Origin: Molossus alvarezi
Taxonomy: Eukaryota; Chordata; Mammalia; Chiroptera; Molossidae
Direction of reading: 5' to 3'
Length of the DNA stretch: 64,000 bases
Assembly (NCBI GenBank): GCA_037176705.1
Contig: CM073887.1
Coordinates: 22,881,501 to 22,945,500 of the forward strand
Shown: positions 57,100 to 64,000 of the stretch, piece after piece
Layout: every line of letters begins with the position of its first letter
Numbering within the stretch: position 1 is the stretch's first letter
The notes under the pieces: generated by a model
What the model was told of the DNA's origin: nothing
The model's database searches: none
Seen by the model: only the letters and a program-made list of their open reading frames with translations
Position numbers and translations under genes: made by a program

Positions 57100-57530
57100 A
57101 AACCTAGTGCCCTACAAACACCGAGTACAGAAAACATAAGAGGCGCAGAGAGGAATTCTGCGGCAGGCGCTGTGCTGCGCCACCGGATCCTCTTTCAGAA
57201 CTGAAGCATTCATTCTCCTAGCAACCAGGAGTGTGGGCTGCTGACAGCTCACTGCAGAGATTCTGAGAACTTCCAGCAGAGCCACCTCACCCCAGGTAAT
57301 GAATACCGCCCCTCCTTGGAGGCATTCTGCATCCAATCATGCAGAAGTCCAAGTGCCCAGCCTTCTTGTCTCAATTCAGGACATCTTTGAAGGGCCACCC
57401 AGCTCCATAGAAAGTTGTCAGATGGGCTGAGGTCTCTACTGCAAATGCATTACAGTTAGACTCTCCCTCTACCCAATCCTGCTTCCATCCCGCCTTGAAG
57501 TGTTGATTCTGAGACCACTCCCAAATAAAC
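57100..57530 (+). mobile_element. LTR-like segment, left part
   Basis: CTCTACCCAATCCTGCTTCC ... GTGTTGATTCTGAGACCACTCCC-type end with AATAAA at 57524-57529. It continues after the L1/VES insertion at 63645 (CTGCCTTGAAGTCTATTTCC). The pattern fits the 3' portion of an ancient LTR. The upstream 57120-57300 part is CG-richer (GCGGCAGGCGCTGTGCTGCG) and includes CCTAGCAACCAGG, resembling an RFX X-box half; whether it belongs to the same element is unclear. Confidence 0.4.
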
Positions 57531-57549
57531 TTTTTTTTTTTTTTTTTTT

Positions 57550-57566
57550 GGAAAGAGGAATGTGTG
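57550..57566 (-). other. Short putative 3'-transduced sequence
   Basis: Between the L1's own A-rich tail and the outer poly(A) lies CACACATTCCTCTTTCC (minus strand), not part of the L1 3' UTR seen in the other copies. Confidence 0.55.
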
Positions 57567-57841
57567 ATTTTATTTTATTTTATTTCTTTTTATGAATTTT
57601 TATTTATTTTTTTGTTACAGATATTTTACCTTTTTACTCCATTGGCACCCCCACCCCACCCCACCTCCACCCCGTCCCCGGCTTAGTTGTCCATGTCCAT
57701 TGGTCATGCATACATGCATATAAGTTCTGTGGTTTATCTCTTCCCACCCCCCCACCCCCCATCCCCTCTTCTGAGGGATGTCAGTCTGTGCCCTACTTCC
57801 ATGTTTCTGGTTCTACTGTATTCCTCAGACTGTTATGTTCA

Positions 57842-60800
57842 TTATATTCCGTATATAAGTGAGATCATGTGGTATTTGTCTTTTTCTGCTTGGCTTCTTT
57901 CACTTAGGATAATACTTTCCAGGTCCCTCCATGTCGTCTCAAAGGATAAGAGATCTTTCTTTCTTACCGCTGCATAGTACTCCATTGTGTATATGTACCA
58001 CGGCTTTTTTACCCATTCGTCTACTGGTGGACACTTGGGCTGTTTCCAGATCTTAGCTATTGTAAATAGTGCTGCTATGAACATGGGGGTACATATATTC
58101 TTCCTGATTGGTGTTTCAGGCTTCTTAGGGTATATTCCCAGCAGTGGGATCACTGGGTCAAATGGAAGTTCAATTTTTAATTTTTTGACGTAGCACCATA
58201 ATGTTTTCCATAGCGGCTGCACCAGTCTGCATTCCCACCAGCAGTGTATTAGAGTCCCCTTTTCTCCACACCCTCACCAACACTTGTTGTTTGATGATTT
58301 GTTGATGGCGGCCATTCTGACAGGTGTGAGGTGATACCTCATTGTTGTTTTAATTTGCATCTCTCTGATGATTAGTGATGTTGAGCATTTCTTCATATGT
58401 CTTTTGGCCATTTGTATGTCCTGTTTGGAGAGATGTCTATTCAGCTCCTCTGCCATTTTTTAATTGGGTTCTTTGTCTTCCTTTTGTGGAGTTGTATGAG
58501 CACTCTATATATATTGGAAATTAACCCCTTATCTGATACATCATTGGCAATGATGTTCTCCCATATAGTGGGTTGCCTTTCCATTTTGATGATTGTTTCT
58601 TTTGCTGTGCAGAAGCTTTTCAGTTTGATGTAGTCCCATGTGTTCATTTTCTCCTTTATTTCTGTTGCCTTAGGTGATGTATCAGTGAAAATTCTGCTCC
58701 GTATGATGTCCGAAATTTTGTTGCCTACATTTTCTTCTAGAATTTTTATGGATTCACGGGTCACATTTAAGTCTTTTATCCATTTTGAGTTTATTTTTGT
58801 GTATGGTGTAAGTTGATGGTCTAGTTTCATTTTTTTGCATGTAGCTGTCCAATTTTCCCAACACCATTTATTAAAGAGGCTGTCTTTACTCTACTGTATG
58901 CTCTTGCCACCTTTGTCAAATATTAATTGAGCGTATTGCCTTGGGTCCATTTCTGGGTTTTCAGTTCTGTTCCACTGGTCTATATGCCTGTTCTTGTGCC
59001 AGTACCAGGCTGTTTTGGTTACAGTCGCTTTGTAGTATAACCTGATATCTGGTATTGTGATCCCACCTACTTTGTTCTTCTTTTTCAAGATTGCTGTGGC
59101 TATTCGGGGTCTTTTTTGGTTCCATATGAACTTTTGAAGTATTTGTTCTAGTTCTATGAAATATGTCATTGGTATTTTGATGGGGATTGCATTGAATCTA
59201 TAGATTGCTTTGGGTAGTATGGACATTTTAATGATGTTAATTCTTCCAATCCATGAACAGGGTATGTGCTTCCACTTTTTTATATCTTCCTCTATTTCTT
59301 TTTTCAATGACCTGTAGTTTTCTGCAAATAGGTCCTTTACTTCTTTGGTTAAGTTTATTCCTAGGTATCGTAATTTTTTTGGCGCGATGGTAAATGGGAT
59401 TGTTTTTTCAGTTTCTCTTTGTGTGAGTTCATCATTGATGTACAAGAATGCCGTCGATTTCTTGACGTTAATTTTGTATCCTGCTACTTTGCCAAATTCA
59501 TTTATTAAGTCTAATAGATTTTTGATGGAGTCTTTAGGGTTTTCTATGTACAATATCATGTCATCTGCAAATAATGACAGTTTCACTTCCTCCTTTCCAA
59601 TTTGGATCCCTTTTATTTTTTCTTCATGTCTGATTGCTGTGGCTAAGACTTCCAGTACAATGTTAAATAAGAGTGGCGAAAGTGGACATCCCTGTCTTGT
59701 TCCTGTTCTTAATGGAAATGTTTTTAGTTTCTGTCCATTGAGTATGATGTTGGCTGTAGGTCTTTCATATATGGCCTTTATTATGTCGAGATATGATCCC
59801 TCTATTCCTACATTGCTGAGCGTTTTTATCAGAAATGGATGCTGGATTTTGTCGAATGCTTTTTCAGCATCTATTGATATGATCATGTGGTTTTTATTCT
59901 TCATTTTGTTTATGTGGTGTATCACGTTTATTGATTTGCGAATATTGTACCAGCCTTGCATCCCTGGAATGAATCCCACTTGGTCATGGTGAATAATTTT
60001 TTTGATGTATTTCTGGATCCGATTTGCTAATATTTTGTTCAGGATTTTGGCGTCTATGTTCATCAGGGATATTGGCCTGTAGTTTTCTTTCTTTGTAGTA
60101 TCTTTTTCTGGTTTTGGAATTAGAATTATGCTGGCCTCATAGAACGTGTTTGGAAGTCTTCCTTCTTCTTGAATTTTTTGAAATAGTGTGAGGAGAATGG
60201 GTGTTAGTTCTTTTTTGAATGTTCGGTAAAACTCCCCCGTGAAGCCATCTGGGCCTGGGCTTTTGTTTGCTGGGAGAGTCTTGATTACCTCTTCAATTTC
60301 CTTAGTTGTTATTGGTCTGTTCAAGTTTTCTATCTCTTCTGGGGATAGTTTTGGGAGACTGTGTGTTTCTAGAAATTTGTCCATTTCGCTTAGATTGTCG
60401 AATTTGTTGCCATATAGTTGTTGATAGTAGTTGTTGACGATCTTTTGTATTTCCGTGGTGTTGGTTGTTACTTCTCCTCTTTCATTTCTGATTTTGTGTA
60501 TTTGGGTTCTCTCTCTTTGTTTCTTGGTGAGTCTAGCTAAGGGTCCATCAATCTTGTTTATCTTTTCGAAAAACCAGCTCTTTGTTTCATTGATCCTTTG
60601 AATTGTTTTTTTGGTCTCTATGTCATTTATTTCTGCTCTGATCTTTACTATTTCCTTCCTTCTACTTGCTCTGGGGTTTTCTTTTTGTTTGCTTTCTAAT
60701 TCTTTAAGTTGTGAGGTTAGACAGTCAATTAGAAATTTTTCTTGTTTTTTGAGGTAGGCCTATAGTGCTATGATCTTCCCTCTCAGAACTGCTTTCACTG

Positions 60801-61665
60801 CATCCCATAGATTTTGTGTTGTTGTGTGTTCATTTTCATTGGTTTCCAGGAAGTTTTTAATTTCTTCCTTGATCTCCTCGGTGACCCATTCATTGTTTAA
60901 TAACATGCTATTTAGCCTCCATGTGTTGAAATGTCTTTGCATGTTCTTGTTGCAATTGATTTCTAGTTTCATGCCATTGTGATCTGAGAAGATGCTTGAT
61001 ATGATTTCAATCTTCTTGAACTTGTAGAGATTTAGTTTGTGTCCTATCATGTGGTCTATCTTTGAGAATGTCCCATGTGCACTTGAGAAGAATGTGTATT
61101 CTGTAGTTTTGGGGTGTAATTCTCTGTAGATATCTATTAAATCCATTTGGTCTAGTGCTTCATTTAGAGTCTCTGTTTCCTTGCTAATTTTTTGCCTAGA
61201 GTATCTATCCAGTGCTGTCAATGGGGTGTTGAAGTCCCCTGCTATGATTGTATTGTTGTCGATTTCTCCTTGGAAGTCCTCCATAAGATTTTTAATATAT
61301 TTTGGTGCTCCTATATTGGGTGCATATATGTTTATCAAGGTTATATCTTCCTGTTGGATAGATCCTTTCAATATTATATAGTGGCCGTCTTTGTCTCTAG
61401 TTATGGTCTTCATTTTGAAATCTATTTTATCAGATATGAGAATTGCTACCCCAGCTTTTTTTTGCTTTCCATTTGCTTGGAAAATTTTTTTCCATCCCTT
61501 CACTTTCAACCTATGTGAGTCTTTTGTTGAGAGGTGGGTTTCTTGTAAACAACATATAGATGAGTCATGCTTTCTTATCCAATCAGCTACTCTGTGTCTC
61601 TTTATGGGAGAATTCAATCCATTTACGTTTAAGGTGATTATTGATATGTACTTATTTATTGCCAT
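57842..61665 (-). pseudogene. L1 ORF2 (endonuclease-reverse transcriptase), four lesions
   Basis: Would be 1274 aa apart from its lesions, matching the usual L1 ORF2 length. Starts ATG at 61665. Endonuclease, residues 1-240: CCLQETHL with Glu42, AGDFNTPL, and SDHNGM near 230. Reverse transcriptase, about 450-780: [27 protein letters not shown] and FADDMILY near residues 698-705 (59557-59572). C-terminal cysteine region is followed by [10 protein letters not shown] and the natural end MISLIYGI. Lesions: TAG at 60760-60762, TAG for a Trp codon at 58891-58893, one base missing near 58449, and TGA at 58274-58276 in the C-terminal region. All domains are otherwise readable in one frame, so inactivation is recent. 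L1 ORF2 nicks target DNA and copies L1 RNA at the nick. Confidence 0.92.
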
Positions 61666-61710
61666 TTTTGTTTAGTGTGGTTCTATTTTTCTTCCCATTT
61701 CTACTGCTAA

Positions 61711-62574
61711 TTACAGCAGTCCTTTTAGCATTTCTTGCAGTGCTGGTTTGGTGCTAATGTATTCCCTTAGCCTTTTTTTGTCTGGGAAGCTCTTTATTTG
61801 ATCTTCTATTTTGAATGATAGCCTTGCTGGGTAGAGTAGTCTTGGATTCAGATTCTTGTTTTTCATGACTTTGATTACTTCATGCCATTCTCTTCTGGCC
61901 TGTAGTGTTTCTTGTGAGAAGTCCGCTGAGAGCCTTATGGGGCTCCCTTTGTAGGTAACTTGTTGCTTATCTCTTGCTGCTTTTAGGATTCTCTGTTTGT
62001 CTTTAATTTTTGGCATTTTAATTACTATGTGTCTTGGTGTGGGCCTGTTTGGGTTCTTCTTACTTGGGACTCTCTGTGCTTCTTGAACTTGAATGCCTTC
62101 TTCCTTCACCAAATTAGGGAAGTTTTCTCTCGCTATGTTTTTGAATATATTCTCTATCCCTTGCTCATTTTCTTCTTCTTCGGGGACTCCTATGATGCGA
62201 ATATTATTACGTTTCCAGTTGTCCCATAGTTCTCTTAAGCTGTCTTCCTGTTTTTTAATTTCTGATTGATTGATTTTTTCTACCCTGTCTTCTAATTCAC
62301 TGATCTGGTCCTCAGCTTCTTCTACTCTGCTTTTTAAACCTTCCAATGTGTTTTTCATTTCTGATATGTCATTTTTTATCTCTTCTTGTTGGTTTTTAAT
62401 TTCCAATTGGCTTATTTTCAGTGTCTCTATGTCCTTACTCATGCTATTCAGCTTCTTCAAGATCATGGCTCTGAATTCTAGCTCTGTTAACATGCCTAAT
62501 TGCTCCACATTGATCTCATCTTCGGTGGAGGTCTCTTGCTCTTTCATTTGGCTTCTGTTTCTGTGTTTCACCAT
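61711..62574 (-). CDS. L1 ORF1 protein, open
   Basis: 287-residue open frame for the L1 ORF1 RNA-binding chaperone, which trimerises and coats L1 RNA in the cytoplasmic particle. Start at ATG 62574 (CCAAAATGG, good Kozak context, MVKHRNRSQM); the frame extends four codons upstream only through a GTG. Basic N-terminus, coiled coil about residues 35-105 (LTELEFRAMILKKLNSM to SELEDRVEKINQ), RRM starting NIRIIGVPEEEE near 125, and C-terminal domain with RLSADFSQETLQARREW near 225-240. No stop or frameshift seen. Ends 45 bp before the ORF2 ATG. ORF2 being broken, it could act only in trans. Confidence 0.9.
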   Translation of the reverse strand: MVKHRNRSQMKEQETSTEDEINVEQLGMLTELEFRAMILKKLNSMSKDIETLKISQLEIKNQQEEIKNDISEMKNTLEGLKSRVEEAEDQISELEDRVEKINQSEIKKQEDSLRELWDNWKRNNIRIIGVPEEEENEQGIENIFKNIARENFPNLVKEEGIQVQEAQRVPSKKNPNRPTPRHIVIKMPKIKDKQRILKAARDKQQVTYKGSPIRLSADFSQETLQARREWHEVIKVMKNKNLNPRLLYPARLSFKIEDQIKSFPDKKRLREYISTKPALQEMLKGLL

Positions 62575-62586
62575 TTTGGCTATCAC

Positions 62587-63397
62587 TGTGGGCTTTGGAG
62601 CCTGTCAAGTTCTCCCTGTGGGTGTTGGTGTTCTGCTGTTTGTGGCTCCCTCTCCTGTGTTTAGATGAGCGAGGGAGGACCCACGTTGAACACCACTGTC
62701 AAGTCTTACTTTCCTGGTTAAAGTTGCCAGCCCAGGAAAGGTACTGTTATCCTCTAGCTTTTTTGCCTGGAGGCTAGCAGTCTAGGTTACTTGATGAGTT
62801 TTGGGTTGTCAGTTGATTGAAAAACTCCCTCTGGTGCTCAGCCAAGGGGCTTTCAGGAGGGTGGGGCAGATGCTGGTTGTTAGTGAGCCTCAATTAGCAC
62901 TTCAATGGCCCACAGGGTGGGGTTGGATCTCCGAGGGAGGGGCTGCTGCCTCTCCTCTGAGCCCTAGGAAGGAGCAATGTGGCCACCGTCCTGAGTGGCT
63001 GCACTCAGCCAAAGCTCTGAGTGCCCTCCAAACCCCGAGTGTCCCGACACAGTTCCAGTCCTGTCTGCCCTCCCTCCGCTGGAGCCCAAGGTGAGTGGCT
63101 GTGGCTGTTTTAGCCTGTTTCCCGGCTCTGCGCTGTGGGGCCACCTGGTAGTGTAACCCGAGGGCGCTGCACCCAGCTAAGGCCGCTGCCGAGCTGCCGA
63201 TGGGCTCCCAGCCCCCGTCTCGCGCCTTTGCAAGCCTACCGGGATGAAGTCAGTGTCCCTCGTTGTATGGTCCTCGCAAGCTGCTTTTCTGTTGCTTTTT
63301 CCCGTCGATTTGTCTGTGTTATAGTTGTAATTCCAGTTTGGTTCTGGGAGATGGTCTGTGTAGCTCCGTTCACTCCGCCGCCATTTTTTCAGTCCCA
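62587..63397 (-). promoter_or_regulatory. L1 5' UTR / internal promoter region
   Basis: GC-rich 0.8 kb leader beginning with the AAAATGGCGGCGGAGTGA block, a YY1-like CAAGATGGCGG-type site often found at L1 starts. Strongly similar to 22.31-23.12 kb, showing the two L1s share a promoter family. Confidence 0.7.
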
Positions 63398-63400
63398 AAC

Positions 63401-63643
63401 TTTTTTTTTTGTTTTTTGTTTTTGTTTTTGTTTTTGTTCAGATAGAGTGGGAGGGTGAGAGAGGAAGAGACAGAGAGAGAAACATCGACGTGAAAGGGAC
63501 ACATCGAGTGGTTGCCAACCACACAACCCAACCAGGGCTGGGGACAAACTGCAACCGAGGTACGTGCCCTTAGTGGGAACCGAACACGGGTCTCTCCAGA
63601 CCGCAGGCCAACATTCTAACCGCTGAGCCAAACCGGCCAGGGC
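63401..63643 (-). repeat. VES SINE joined to the L1 5' end
   Basis: Reverse young-type VES with (GTTTTT)n tail, directly between the L1 5' end and the right-hand copy of the L1 target duplication. Its tail lacks the TCCTCAGG motif, going from TTTTTGTTCAGATAGAGTGG straight into the T-run. Confidence 0.93.
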
Positions 63644-63644
63644 T

Positions 63645-63745
63645 CAAATAAACTTTTTACACACAAATCTCTCTGCCTTGAAGTCTATTTCCCAGAAAAT
63701 CTCACTTACAGTATATTCTAAGGCTAACACTATATTGAAGATGAA
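63645..63745 (+). mobile_element. LTR-like segment, right part
   Basis: Continuation of the 57.1-57.5 kb LTR-like sequence: AATAAACTTTTTACACAC, CTGCCTTGAAGTCTATTTCC, CCAGAAAATCTCACTTACAG. Confidence 0.4.
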
Positions 63746-64000
63746 AACAAAAAATTAGAAAAATTAGCCAGGTGCTGAGTTAATTTCCCATTTTCCACTT
63801 CTTGCTTTTGAACAATGCTGTCCATCTTCTATTTCCTTGCTAGAGAAAAGGATCCTGTTCCTTCCAGTGGCCTCCAACTTGCCTGGGCAGTTAGCTACTG
63901 CAACCACCTCTCCTCCACCCGGCACCCTGCTCTCCCTACACAACAGGGGGGCACCGCAAGCCCCTGTTCCTCCCCTGGGTCCTTCTTACTGCTGTACTTC
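63746..64000 (+). other. Right-edge unique DNA with paralogous segment
   Basis: 63917-64000 matches 42228-42310, which lies about 180 bp upstream of the first exon remnant of the protease pseudogene. If collinearity holds, a related protease first exon would begin roughly 180-200 bp past the window edge. Confidence 0.5.

Larger units (their letters stand above)
57550..63397 (-). mobile_element. Near-complete L1 LINE
   Basis: Minus strand: 5' UTR from about 63.39 kb (AAAAAATGGCGGCGGAGTGA, then GC-rich to 62.6 kb), open ORF1 (62574-61711), 45-bp spacer, ORF2 (61665-57842, four lesions), 3' UTR with pyrimidine/purine strand bias, inner A-rich tail about 57567-57612, 17 bp of extra sequence (57550-57566) and an outer 19-nt poly(A) (57531-57549). 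Target duplication CAAATAAACTTTTT at 57522-57535; the matching copy lies at 63645-63658, beyond an intervening VES. About 5.8 kb: essentially full length and one of the youngest insertions in the window. Confidence 0.93.

Noticed and set aside
57112..57336. 74-codon minus-strand frame in a CG-richer patch
   Set aside because: No domain, no matching splice context, and the region is better explained by LTR-like or promoter-like sequence.

Overview
This window is vertebrate, specifically microbat, nuclear DNA. The strongest evidence is about 41 tRNA-derived SINEs of the bat VES type, 190-310 bp each. Their heads read GCCCTGGCCGGTTTGGCTCAG, they carry a B-box-like GGTTCGATTCC, a CT-rich middle and a 3' tail TCCTCAGGTGAGGATTAA plus A-run. 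Two relatively young L1 LINE insertions with similar 3' UTRs, a twin-primed third one, and ancient mammalian repeats (MIR, L2, L1M, MER5A, MLT1-like LTRs) agree with this. VES elements point to Vespertilionidae or a related yangochiropteran family; species cannot be read from the sequence. There is no sign of bacterial organisation, and most short open frames lie inside repeats.

Layout. 1-11.8 kb: mostly unique non-coding DNA with scattered VES, MIR and L2, one MER5A, and one convincing 40-nt exon-like sequence on the minus strand at 4474-4513. 11.8-14.8 kb: a half-L1-like element that keeps a 5' UTR, a decayed ORF1, only about ten codons of ORF2 and the 3' UTR. 15-19.4 kb: non-coding, one LTR-like segment. 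19.4-23.5 kb: a nested block in which an old minus-strand L1 is broken by VES and by a younger, internally deleted L1. 23.5-36.7 kb: old L1 3' ends, VES pairs, and a 173-bp mariner/Tigger-like MITE with TA duplications. 36.75-39.34 kb: an L1 with a 5' inversion of the twin-priming type. 42.5-46.5 kb: the only recognisable protein gene, a six-exon trypsin-fold (S1A) serine protease of the tryptase/testisin/PRSS48 group. It is a pseudogene: start codon, splicing and frame are damaged and all three catalytic residues are replaced. 47-57 kb: non-coding DNA with ancient repeats and VES clusters. 57.55-63.4 kb: a near-complete minus-strand L1 with an open ORF1 and an ORF2 carrying only four lesions, joined at its 5' end to a VES. 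The last ~85 bases resemble 42.23-42.31 kb, just upstream of the protease pseudogene, so a paralogous unit may begin beyond the right edge.

Nothing here is a functioning multi-gene system. The most interesting material is retrotransposition architecture: repeated insertion at the same target site (five loci), probable 3' transductions by two L1s, VES tail fragments inside or at the end of L1-derived elements, a VES-L1 junction that may be a template-switch chimera, and a protease fossil that lost His, Asp and Ser together.
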